A DNA stretch of 16,111 nucleotides, from positions 1-16,111 of the forward strand of contig CALFER010000010.1 of the NCBI GenBank assembly GCA_937951895.1, read 5' to 3'. A program made the position numbers and the translations under genes. Below, one piece after another: positions 1-7,307 of the stretch (positions within the stretch are counted from its first letter, which is position 1; the number at the start of each line of letters is the position of its first letter). Source of the stretch: an uncultured bacterium. GTDB taxonomy: Bacteria; CSSED10-310; CALFER01. Under the pieces are notes generated by a model. It searched no databases and was not told where the DNA came from. It worked only from the letters and a program-made list of their open reading frames with translations.

Positions 1-6
1 GGCGTA

Positions 7-11
7 TCCTT
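7..11 (-). promoter_or_regulatory. Possible ribosome binding site of the next gene to the left
   Basis: The minus strand reads TAAGGATACGCC at the very end of the aminotransferase gene, so an AAGGA motif overlaps the TAA stop. In an operon where almost every gene overlaps its neighbour, this is a reasonable ribosome binding site for a further gene whose start lies beyond the left edge. No start codon is visible in the remaining bases, so this is inference from position and motif only. Confidence 0.3.
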
Positions 12-1206
12 ATCCGCCTTGTTCTTCAATGCTTGGCAGACATCTCAAATGGCTCGATCCGGCGGCACACGAGCGGATGATCTGGCAAATCTGATCGATC
101 TCGGCATCCGTAAGGCTGGAACCGGACGGCAAACATAATCCGTTTCGGAACAAATCCTCGCTGACGCCGCCGCCAACACTCCTAAAACAGGCAAAAACCG
201 GTTGAAGATGCATCGGCTTCCACACCGGTCGGGACTCGATGTTGTGCATTTCCAGAGCAACACGAATCGCCTCCCGGTCGCATCCGAACTCCCGAGGATC
301 GACCAACATGCACGTCAGCCACCGCGTACTCACGCCATAGGAAGCTTCAGGCATGAATGAAATGCCGGGGAGTTGTGTGAGCGAGCCGCAGTAACGGTCA
401 AAAATGCGTCGTCGAATCCGGATCCTCTCATCCAGAGTCTCGAGCTGCCCTCGTCCGATCGCCGCAGCGACATTGGACATCCGATAGTTGAAACCAACCT
501 GAGAGTGTTCGTAATGGGGCGCGGGATCCCGGGCTTGTGTTGAGAGGAACCGAGCCTTCCGGATGAGTTCCTCATCGTCCGAAACGAGCATTCCTCCGCC
601 GGATGTCGTGATGATCTTGTTTCCGTTGAACGAGAACGCAGCCATCAATCCAAACGCCCCGGCGGGTCGATCCCGGTACGAGGCACCCAGAGCCTCGGCG
701 GCATCTTCGATCAATGGAACCCCCCAACGCCGACATACCTCGGATATCCGGTCATAGTCCGCCGTCTGGCCGTAGATGTCCACGGCAATCACTGCCTTGG
801 GAAGACTTCCTGCTCGTCCGCACCGATTGAGTTCTTCCGCCAGCAGATCGGGATCCATATTCCAGGATGAGGGGGTCGAGTCGATCAACACCGGATTCGC
901 TCGTTCATACATGATTGCGTTCACGGTCGCGCTGAACGTGAGGGTCGAAACCATGACCGTATCCCCCGAACCGATTCCCAACATGCGGATGGCAAGATGC
1001 AGGGCCGCCGTTCCGGAGGACAGAGCCGCCGCATGTCGTCTCCCGGCACGACTCGCCATCTCACGTTCAAAGGCATCGACATGCGGGCCGAGAGGAGCGA
1101 TCCAGTTCGTATCGAAGGCATCCGCCACCAACTCCCGCTCACGACCGAACAGATGGGGAGGCGATAAAAAAATCCGCTTTGTGTTAACTGAGGTCTGATG
1201 AGTCAC
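10..1206 (-). CDS. DegT/DnrJ/EryC1/StrS aminotransferase, PglE-like sugar aminotransferase
   Basis: A PLP-dependent sugar aminotransferase of 398 residues. This family transfers an amino group to a 4-keto (or 3-keto) nucleotide sugar in the cytoplasm, giving precursors such as UDP-4-amino-4,6-dideoxy-GlcNAc. Visible signatures are SSGTAAL (63-69), which binds the cofactor phosphate, EDAAEALGA (167-175), and SFNGNKIITTSGGG (192-205), in which K197 is the expected Schiff-base lysine. The SFNGNK form and the N-terminal IFLSPPHLFGRE resemble PglE/pilin-glycan enzymes, but the exact substrate is inferred. I place the start at the GTG at 1206 because AAGGAG lies 6 nt upstream (1213-1218). A longer frame to 1323 would run far into the previous gene without similarity. 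The gene overlaps the GT4 gene upstream by 23 nt. No matching 4,6-dehydratase or acetyltransferase is in the window; they may lie to the left. Confidence 0.93.
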   Translation of the reverse strand: MTHQTSVNTKRIFLSPPHLFGRERELVADAFDTNWIAPLGPHVDAFEREMASRAGRRHAAALSSGTAALHLAIRMLGIGSGDTVMVSTLTFSATVNAIMYERANPVLIDSTPSSWNMDPDLLAEELNRCGRAGSLPKAVIAVDIYGQTADYDRISEVCRRWGVPLIEDAAEALGASYRDRPAGAFGLMAAFSFNGNKIITTSGGGMLVSDDEELIRKARFLSTQARDPAPHYEHSQVGFNYRMSNVAAAIGRGQLETLDERIRIRRRIFDRYCGSLTQLPGISFMPEASYGVSTRWLTCMLVDPREFGCDREAIRVALEMHNIESRPVWKPMHLQPVFACFRSVGGGVSEDLFRNGLCLPSGSSLTDAEIDQICQIIRSCAAGSSHLRCLPSIEEQGG

Positions 1207-2455
1207 GGACAGCTCCTTCCGGTGAGATGTTACGATGTCTGGCGAAGGATTCCTCAAGAAACCGGACGAACCGGCCTCCCAGCTCGAAACGCGAAAACTC
1301 CGTTTCTGCCAATTGACGCGCATGATTACCCATGACCGCCCTTCTCTCGGGAGTAGCCGCCAGTTCCATCAACTTTGCTGCAAGATCCCCGGGGTCATCC
1401 GGTGCCGCGACCAGACCGCAACCGTGTTCCTGAATCAGGTCGGCAAGCCAGCCCGGATAGTTGTTGATGACCGGCAGACCCGCAGAGATGTAATCGAAAA
1501 ACTTGTTGGGCGATGTTCCATAATAGAAAGCGGGTATATTTTTGAGAATCTGCAGCCCGCAATCGAAACTTCCAACGATTACCGCCAGTTTCTCCCGCGG
1601 GATCGGCGGAAGGAAAATGCAGTTGTCGAGATGTCTGCGTTGGGCGGTTTCCATCAGGAATGGTTTCTGTTTCCCGTCCCCGATCATGACGATTCGGATA
1701 TGATCCGCTGCATGAGATTTCAGGATTGCTGCCGCTTCCAGGAGGATATCCAATCCATTGGCAGTTCCGTGTGCGCCCATGAATCCGGCGACAAAATCAT
1801 CCGGACTGACTCCTGGAAGATCCAGTTCGCTGCGGGATCGAGGCACAAACAGATCGAGATCGCAGCAATTCGGGATCATGGCGATCGGCTGATCCGGTTC
1901 CGCCTTGCGCCGGATTCCCTCGACGATGCCCGGAGACAGGCCGATACATGCGGTCGCGTGCCGGTACGATATCGTTTCGAGGAAATCCATTGCCTTGAGT
2001 GCGAGCGGATTCTTCAGGCCCAGCGCACGCGGCAACTCAGGCCACAGATCCCGAACCTCGAACACAAATGGCGTGTTACGGAAGAATTGCGCGGCCAGCG
2101 CCGGCAACCCGATGGTGATCGGTGTCGATGTCGCAAAGACAAGATCGCAATCCGACTCAAGCGCGATCCGTGTTGCCCTGCATGCATACCGAAGAAAGAT
2201 CATCGATCTGCTGATCAAACCGATCTGATTGGAATACGGGAGAGGAAGCGAGATCACATCGATTCCATCCACCACTCCCCTGCTCCAGCGCATCTCATGA
2301 TCCCTGGGCAGATCGAGTGCCGCACGCTGATAATCACCACACACCATCGTGACGGAGTGTCCAGCCCGAATCAATGCCCTGGAAAACGCATAAGATCTCG
2401 ATCCGGTAGCTCCCTTTGGAGTTCCAAAGTGCTGATCGAAATAGAGAATCTTCAC
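1184..2455 (-). CDS. Glycosyltransferase family 4 (GT-B), WbuB-like
   Basis: A GT-B fold glycosyltransferase of 423 residues that adds a sugar from a nucleotide donor to a growing, probably lipid-linked glycan on the cytoplasmic side. The N-terminal Rossmann domain begins directly with KILYFDQHF and has the GATGSR loop (15-20) and VRDLWPE (134-140), a motif common to WbuB-type enzymes. The C-terminal donor domain has FMGAHGTANGLD (225-236) and SPNKFFDYISAGLPVINN (315-332), the donor-binding segment. The start is the GTG at 2455, which overlaps the preceding TGA in a GTGA and has GGGAG upstream. A start at 2485 would lie deeper in the heparinase gene and adds only ten residues. WbuB is the fucosamine transferase of E. 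coli O26. Donor and acceptor here are unknown. Confidence 0.92.
   Translation of the reverse strand: MKILYFDQHFGTPKGATGSRSYAFSRALIRAGHSVTMVCGDYQRAALDLPRDHEMRWSRGVVDGIDVISLPLPYSNQIGLISRSMIFLRYACRATRIALESDCDLVFATSTPITIGLPALAAQFFRNTPFVFEVRDLWPELPRALGLKNPLALKAMDFLETISYRHATACIGLSPGIVEGIRRKAEPDQPIAMIPNCCDLDLFVPRSRSELDLPGVSPDDFVAGFMGAHGTANGLDILLEAAAILKSHAADHIRIVMIGDGKQKPFLMETAQRRHLDNCIFLPPIPREKLAVIVGSFDCGLQILKNIPAFYYGTSPNKFFDYISAGLPVINNYPGWLADLIQEHGCGLVAAPDDPGDLAAKLMELAATPERRAVMGNHARQLAETEFSRFELGGRFVRFLEESFARHRNISPEGAVRDSSDLS
1213..1218 (-). promoter_or_regulatory. Ribosome binding site deciding the aminotransferase start
   Basis: The minus strand reads GGAAGGAGCTGTCC followed by GTG. The AAGGAG core is 6 nt from the GTG at 1206, which sets a GTG start inside the end of the upstream glycosyltransferase gene instead of the distal ATG at 1323. 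Confidence 0.75.
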
Positions 2456-4311
2456 GGCTCGTCTCCCGATAACACTTCCGGCCACTCGATCTGCGTGATT
2501 ACTGTCCCCGGTTTCGTCACCGCAAATTCCAGCACCGGAATCTCAGTCTTCTGCATATAGTAGCGCGACTCATAACCCGTGCTCCATTGAGGTCCGTTCG
2601 ACGGCACATCCGCTTGAACCCGGATCGATACTCTGCCATCGGTCCATCGATCACCCGCATCGCTCCAATCACCCGGGATCAGCCTCCATCGCAAGACCGC
2701 ACCCGACTCGAATCCCCGAATACGATCCACCACTGTCAGAGACCTCAGGGTCAATCGAACCTCACGGATATGAACACATCCCCGATCATCCCGATAGGAA
2801 ACCTCGAACCCCGGCAACCCGTCTTCATCTTCTTTCCATTCGCGATATCGGGTTTTCAGCCATCTACCGAAAAGGAATCGCCCGATTCTCGGCATTTGAT
2901 TCCGCCCATCGAATTCGATGGTGTTGTGTGCTTTCGTTCCCGAGAAACACTCGATCGAAGCCGTGTCCGTCGAGTAGGAATATGTTCCGGAATCGCGCAG
3001 AATGTTCTGCCGATCGATCCACAAATCGACATGAAGAGCATCAGCATGCCCCGGCCGGAATCGATATCTCGGGTATCGGACAAAAACAACGGCTTTCCCG
3101 GCACGAAGGCATGCCAGACCGCCGTCATCGAACAGCCCGGATCCCGGAGGATCGAGAGGCTCTTTGGGTATCTCGACCATGAGAAACCGGCAGAGATCAT
3201 TCCATTGTCCATCCGGAAAGGCTCGCTTGGATAAAAACAGAGCCGATGCGAGCTGCATCGAGGGTCTGTAATCCGTGTAATCCGACCGGTCAAACGACAG
3301 AACGCGTGCCCCATCGTTCGAACCGATGTTCGGTGTTTCGCCGGTCGATGGGTTCACACATGCATGCATCCATCGCGCGGCCGCCCTGCATTTCTCCCTG
3401 AAAGGATCGGAAAAATCCTCCCCGTCGAGTCGTCGCCGCCAGAGTTCGACCACACTGAGGGTATCCAGAACAACGCGATGGTAGTTCGTGGAGTACTGAC
3501 TGAAACTGCCATCGGAAGCAATCAACCGGTTCACGCGATTCTCGAGTATTCGCCGTCCCAACTCTTCATGCCCTCTGGCTTCCGCGAATCGATTCGACTG
3601 TGCCAGCCAGCTCCCTCCGATATACAACGCCGCCGCCTCCGAAGTCCCGTGATTGTTATCCTGTGCAATGGCGTAACCGATGGTGGATCGGATCCGGCCA
3701 AGATGCATGCGGATGAGGTGTTGAAGCGCGGTCTCGGGGGAATGAACCTGATCGAGAATCAAGGCGGCCAGTGCGAGATGCATGACGCGGAACGAGGCTT
3801 CCTGGCCACACTTCCAGTTCGGCCCTCGTCCCGCTGGATTCTTCCGGATCCAGTCCTGCAACCACATATTCATGCGATCGAGATATTCCAGTTCTCCACG
3901 CGCCGCAAGAATCGCGTAGACCACCACCCAATCCCAGCGGGACAGTTCCCATACGACCTTGATGTCTCCGACTTCCGGTGACCCGTCTCCTGTGAGATGC
4001 CACGGCTGATCGGTGACTCCGAATCGATGGCCGCTGAACGGATCGACGAACCAATCCGGTGCGGATTCCCCGATCGGTTTGTTCAACCACGAGAAATACA
4101 CGACATGATTTTTCCATGCGGGCATGGGATCCGGTAACGATCGGATGGTCCCGGGCAACCGGAAAACACCCCCCTCAACCGGATGGGCATACCGTTCCGG
4201 CGCCGGGAGAGCCCCGAATCGAATTCTGAGCCTGTGACGCATGACACGAAGGACATTGCCCAACCCCAGACGGAAGAGCGTCGTGACAAGGTTCAGATGC
4301 ATCGCGATCAC
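2452..4311 (-). CDS. Heparinase II/III-like protein (polysaccharide lyase-like)
   Basis: A 619-residue protein of the heparinase II/III superfamily: an alpha-helical toroid domain followed by a beta-sandwich domain. It shows GPNWKCGQEASFR (163-175) and DNNHGTSEAAALY (218-230) in the helical half. In the beta half it shows GHADALHVDLW (421-431), DSGTYSY (440-446) and AHNTIEFDGRNQM (461-473). These match the family pattern of Asn/His/Tyr active-site segments and the HADAL metal-site region. Known members cleave uronic-acid polysaccharides by beta-elimination, and relatives are common in exopolysaccharide clusters. No signal peptide is evident. The N-terminus is short, arginine-rich and lacks a cleavage site, so export is uncertain. 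The start is GTG 4311 (GTGA overlap with the epimerase stop) or possibly ATG 4302, three codons in. It sits between the epimerase and a GT4 gene. Confidence 0.9.
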   Translation of the reverse strand: MIAMHLNLVTTLFRLGLGNVLRVMRHRLRIRFGALPAPERYAHPVEGGVFRLPGTIRSLPDPMPAWKNHVVYFSWLNKPIGESAPDWFVDPFSGHRFGVTDQPWHLTGDGSPEVGDIKVVWELSRWDWVVVYAILAARGELEYLDRMNMWLQDWIRKNPAGRGPNWKCGQEASFRVMHLALAALILDQVHSPETALQHLIRMHLGRIRSTIGYAIAQDNNHGTSEAAALYIGGSWLAQSNRFAEARGHEELGRRILENRVNRLIASDGSFSQYSTNYHRVVLDTLSVVELWRRRLDGEDFSDPFREKCRAAARWMHACVNPSTGETPNIGSNDGARVLSFDRSDYTDYRPSMQLASALFLSKRAFPDGQWNDLCRFLMVEIPKEPLDPPGSGLFDDGGLACLRAGKAVVFVRYPRYRFRPGHADALHVDLWIDRQNILRDSGTYSYSTDTASIECFSGTKAHNTIEFDGRNQMPRIGRFLFGRWLKTRYREWKEDEDGLPGFEVSYRDDRGCVHIREVRLTLRSLTVVDRIRGFESGAVLRWRLIPGDWSDAGDRWTDGRVSIRVQADVPSNGPQWSTGYESRYYMQKTEIPVLEFAVTKPGTVITQIEWPEVLSGDEP

Positions 4312-5399
4312 TCACGTACCGTCTGTTGATCGAGGCATTCGGCGATGCGCTCCGAGGCATGCCCATCCCACAAAGGAGGTGTCGATGCCTTCCGCGTATC
4401 ACCCCGCAGAATCCGTTCAATTTCACTCTGTAGCACCTGCATATCCTGGCCGACCAGAACATTGGTGCCCATCTCGATGGTAATCGGCCTTTCGGTGTTT
4501 TTCCGGAGGGTGAGACAGGGAACCCCCAGGAATGTCGTTTCTTCCTGAATCCCGCCGGAATCCGTCACGACGAACGCGGCATTCTTCTGCAGCGCGAGAA
4601 ACTCGATGTACCCGAGAGGGTCGAGCAGCCGGACCCGTCGCATCCGGTTCTCCAGGCCGTATGAGCGGATCCGGTCACGTGTCCGCGGATGCACCGGGAA
4701 CAGCAACGGGATCCGACTCGAAACACGATCGAGCGTTTCCAGGATGACACGGAGCATGTTGTCGTTGTCGACATTGGAGGGTCGATGCAGGGTCAGGAGT
4801 CCGTACCGGTCGAGCCCCAGGGATGTCCTCAGCGACGGCCAGAGATCCCGAGCGATCGATTCGAGGCGCACGAGCGTATCGATCATGACGTTTCCCACAC
4901 ATCGGATCCGCCCGGCATCGACTCCCTCTCTGAGAAGGTTATCATCGCCGTCCTTCGACGGTGTGAACAGCAGGTCGGCCAGCCGATCCGTCACCATGCG
5001 ATTGATTTCCTCCGGCATCGTTCGATCGAACGATCTCAGTCCGGCCTCGACATGCGCAATCCGGATTCCGAGTTTCGAGCAGACCAGGGCGGCGGCCACC
5101 GTCGAGTTGACATCGCCGTACACCAGCACCCAATCCGGCTTTTCGTCCATGATGACAGTCTCGAATCGGATCATGATCTGCGCCGTTTGAGAGGCATGAC
5201 TGCCGGAGCCGACCTCGAGGCTGACGTCCGGTTTCCGGATGCCGAGTTGCTCAAAGAAAATGTCAGACATATTGGCATCGTAATGTTGTCCGGTGTGTAC
5301 GAGAATCTGTTGGTGCCGGGGATATTCCGAGATTGCCCGGACGACCGGAGCGACTTTCATAAAATTGGGTCTGGCGCCCACGACATGCACGATCTTCAT
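4308..5399 (-). CDS. wecB: UDP-N-acetylglucosamine 2-epimerase (non-hydrolysing)
   Basis: Interconverts UDP-GlcNAc and UDP-ManNAc in the cytoplasm, a source of ManNAc-derived sugars for surface glycans. The 363 residues match the usual length of the family. It opens with KIVHVVGARPNFMKVAP (2-18), and includes TGQHYDANMS (36-45), YGDVNST (94-100), HVEAGLRSFDRTMPEEINR (116-134), LHRPSNVDN (204-212) and TDSGGIQEE (279-287). D96, E118, E130/E131 and H205 correspond to the catalytic acids and histidine described for E. coli WecB. The start is ATG 5399, with AAGGAG 5 nt upstream. The same ATGA carries the stop of the phosphoglycosyl transferase. No UDP-ManNAc dehydrogenase (WecC) is in the window, so whether ManNAc or ManNAcA is used cannot be told. 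Confidence 0.95.
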   Translation of the reverse strand: MKIVHVVGARPNFMKVAPVVRAISEYPRHQQILVHTGQHYDANMSDIFFEQLGIRKPDVSLEVGSGSHASQTAQIMIRFETVIMDEKPDWVLVYGDVNSTVAAALVCSKLGIRIAHVEAGLRSFDRTMPEEINRMVTDRLADLLFTPSKDGDDNLLREGVDAGRIRCVGNVMIDTLVRLESIARDLWPSLRTSLGLDRYGLLTLHRPSNVDNDNMLRVILETLDRVSSRIPLLFPVHPRTRDRIRSYGLENRMRRVRLLDPLGYIEFLALQKNAAFVVTDSGGIQEETTFLGVPCLTLRKNTERPITIEMGTNVLVGQDMQVLQSEIERILRGDTRKASTPPLWDGHASERIAECLDQQTVRE

Positions 5400-6067
5400 T
5401 TTTTCTCCTTCGAACACGGAAACGCGATCCACCCGCTTTTCTCGAGCCGCGCCGCGAGGGCTGCCCCGGGCAGACACGTCCACAGGATCCATTTCAGATC
5501 CGAAAACAACCCCAGTTCATCGGCATACCGCCGGGTGAGGCGAACCTTCTGCGGAAACAGCACGGAATCATTGAACGAAATCGGATCTTTCTGCCCCGCC
5601 AGCAATGACTCCTCGTCACGGAAAACGAGACTGGCCGGGCCGGTGATGCCCGGGCGGAGATCCAGCAGCCATCGGTCATCGGGCTGGATCCGGTCCCAGT
5701 ATCCCGGCACATCAGGTCTCGGCCCGACAAAACTCATCGTGCCTCTCAGCACACAGAAGAGCTGCGGCAGTTCATCGAGTTTGAATCGTCGGAGGAACCG
5801 CCCCCATCTCGTGATTCGCGCATCACCGGAAACGGTGATGGTGGACTCATGCGGTTTGCAACGGTGCATCGTTCGCAGTTTCCAGATTGCAAAGGGTTTT
5901 CCATGACGACCGATTCGGGTCTGCCGGAAGAACACCGGCCTGCCTTGGATAATGACGCCGATCCCGATGGTGATCAGCAGTGGAATTGAGAGGATAAACA
6001 GACCGGTGAGCGCCAGAAGAAGATCCAGAATGCGCTTCCCATACGACCAATACCAGGATCGTCTCAT
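5396..6067 (-). CDS. Phosphoglycosyl transferase, bacterial sugar transferase family (PglC/WcaJ type)
   Basis: Starts lipid-linked glycan assembly by moving a sugar 1-phosphate from a UDP-sugar to undecaprenyl phosphate at the inner face of the membrane. The 223 residues hold only the catalytic domain, like PglC, without the extra N-terminal helices of WcaJ/WbaP. A hydrophobic re-entrant segment (about 14-40) with an internal proline follows KRILD. Next come RPVFFRQTRIGRHGKPFAIW (43-62), KLRTM (63-67), KLDELPQL (96-103) with the D98-E99 catalytic pair, FVGPRPD (113-119) and RPGITGPAS (138-146). It starts one base after the ATP-grasp stop (TAA-C-ATG) and shares an ATGA with wecB. Which sugar it loads is not readable from sequence. 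The PglE-like gene in the same operon suggests a bacillosamine-type sugar, by inference. Confidence 0.94.
   Translation of the reverse strand: MRRSWYWSYGKRILDLLLALTGLFILSIPLLITIGIGVIIQGRPVFFRQTRIGRHGKPFAIWKLRTMHRCKPHESTITVSGDARITRWGRFLRRFKLDELPQLFCVLRGTMSFVGPRPDVPGYWDRIQPDDRWLLDLRPGITGPASLVFRDEESLLAGQKDPISFNDSVLFPQKVRLTRRYADELGLFSDLKWILWTCLPGAALAARLEKSGWIAFPCSKEKK
5405..5410 (-). promoter_or_regulatory. Ribosome binding site deciding the epimerase start
   Basis: The minus strand reads AAGGAGAAAAAATGAAG. The AAGGAG is 5 nt from the ATG at 5399 and lies inside the last codons of the upstream gene. It rules out the in-frame upstream ATG at 5492, which would add 31 residues unlike the family. 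Confidence 0.8.
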
Positions 6068-6068
6068 G

Positions 6069-7307
6069 TTATCCCAGCATCCCTTCGGTAGCCGGATTCG
6101 TATCTCCGCCGGATCGGATGAACATCCGGCCGTAACACACCAGTTCGGCGATCAATGGAAACGGGTCATCGATTGCAAAATCGTCGAACCGCGTGTTTTC
6201 CAGGGATCGTATCAGCTCCGGCACGGTACGAGCGAAAGAACGAAACCCTTCGCGTCTGATGCGGTTCACGGCCGCGATCCCCTCACCTGCGATCCAGAGG
6301 CTCCGGCGAATCCGCCCATTGTCTGCAAAACACGCGGCAACGGCATCCGGATCACCGGAAAATGCGGCGATACAGGCTGCAGGGAAATCGTACCCATTGA
6401 TGAACGAAAGATTGATCGCTCCCCAAAGCCGCGGGTTCATCTCGAGCAGATAGAACTCGCTTCCGTCCGGCGCTTCGATAAAATCGAAATGCCCGAGTCC
6501 TGTCCAGCCGAGGTATTCGATCATTCGCTCGGTGTAGTCGAACAGCTTCCGGTTCCTGAGCGGCTCCCGAAACACACTCGTGCCGAACCGCCCGTCCTTG
6601 CACCGGAGATATCGTTCGCCGAAGATCGCCGCTGGTTTCCCCTCACAGGCAAGAAAGCAGGTTCCGACGACCGGACCGTCCAGACAGGACTGGATGATCG
6701 GAAACGATTCGGAACGCGAAACGGAATCGACCATGAAGCGTTTCATCGCAGTGTCGAGTTCCCCCGGGTTGGCAGCTGCGATGACCCCTTTCCCGCTGTT
6801 TCCCCGTCGTGTTTTGATCACGACCGGATACCCGATCGAATCGGCATCCAGCCGAGCCTGGCTCACCGAGTCCGGGAATCGGGTGAGAGGAACGGGAACG
6901 CCCGCACGCATGGCACTTTGAGTGATCCATGCTTTGTCGACGGTGTTTTCGAGACTCGACAGGTCCGGGCAGACCAGTTTGGATTCCGCGATCAGTTCGG
7001 GATGACGTCGCAACGCGATGGCATCCTCATGACCGGGCATGACGGCATCGATGTTCCATTTTGCCATCAGGGCTGCGACGTCGCTCGCGTACCGATCAGG
7101 GTCCGCGAACGGATCCGCGACGATCGCATTCTGTCGACTGAAGCGGGACCAGGCGCACATCGACGGGGCAATTGAACTGCAGGTAAAGACTTCGTAGCCT
7201 CGGAGATGGAGCGAGCGCAACGCCAGATAGGCCGTCCGGCACCAGCCGTATGTCACCAGTATCCGGCGGATGTCGGCCTTCTCTGCGTCGCCTGAATGTA
7301 CTCTCAT
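6069..7307 (-). CDS. ATP-grasp superfamily ligase
   Basis: A 412-residue ATP-grasp protein. Members activate a carboxylate as acyl-phosphate and join it to an amine or other nucleophile. The order is as expected: an N-terminal Rossmann-like preATP-grasp domain (about 13-115, with ILVTYGWCRTAYLALRSL and PGHEDA at 91-96), an ATP-binding lysine region YPVVIKTRRGNSGKGV (160-175), and a metal-binding segment FYLLEMNPRLWGAINLS (285-301) in which E289 and N291 are likely Mg ligands. A C-terminal extension of about 100 residues follows. I chose ATG 7307 because it overlaps the upstream stop in an ATGA; the ORF could begin at 7352. Carboxylate-amine ligases of this type sit in glycan clusters and may attach amino acids to amino sugars, but the substrate is unknown. 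Confidence 0.85.
   Translation of the reverse strand: MRVHSGDAEKADIRRILVTYGWCRTAYLALRSLHLRGYEVFTCSSIAPSMCAWSRFSRQNAIVADPFADPDRYASDVAALMAKWNIDAVMPGHEDAIALRRHPELIAESKLVCPDLSSLENTVDKAWITQSAMRAGVPVPLTRFPDSVSQARLDADSIGYPVVIKTRRGNSGKGVIAAANPGELDTAMKRFMVDSVSRSESFPIIQSCLDGPVVGTCFLACEGKPAAIFGERYLRCKDGRFGTSVFREPLRNRKLFDYTERMIEYLGWTGLGHFDFIEAPDGSEFYLLEMNPRLWGAINLSFINGYDFPAACIAAFSGDPDAVAACFADNGRIRRSLWIAGEGIAAVNRIRREGFRSFARTVPELIRSLENTRFDDFAIDDPFPLIAELVCYGRMFIRSGGDTNPATEGMLG

Noticed and set aside
1235..2560. A 441-codon plus-strand ORF opposite the WbuB-like glycosyltransferase, and a similar 405-codon ORF at 4689-5906 opposite the epimerase and transferase
   Set aside because: The predicted proteins are rich in arginine, histidine and proline with no recognisable motif, and the opposite strand encodes clear families. 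They are open by codon bias of the true genes.
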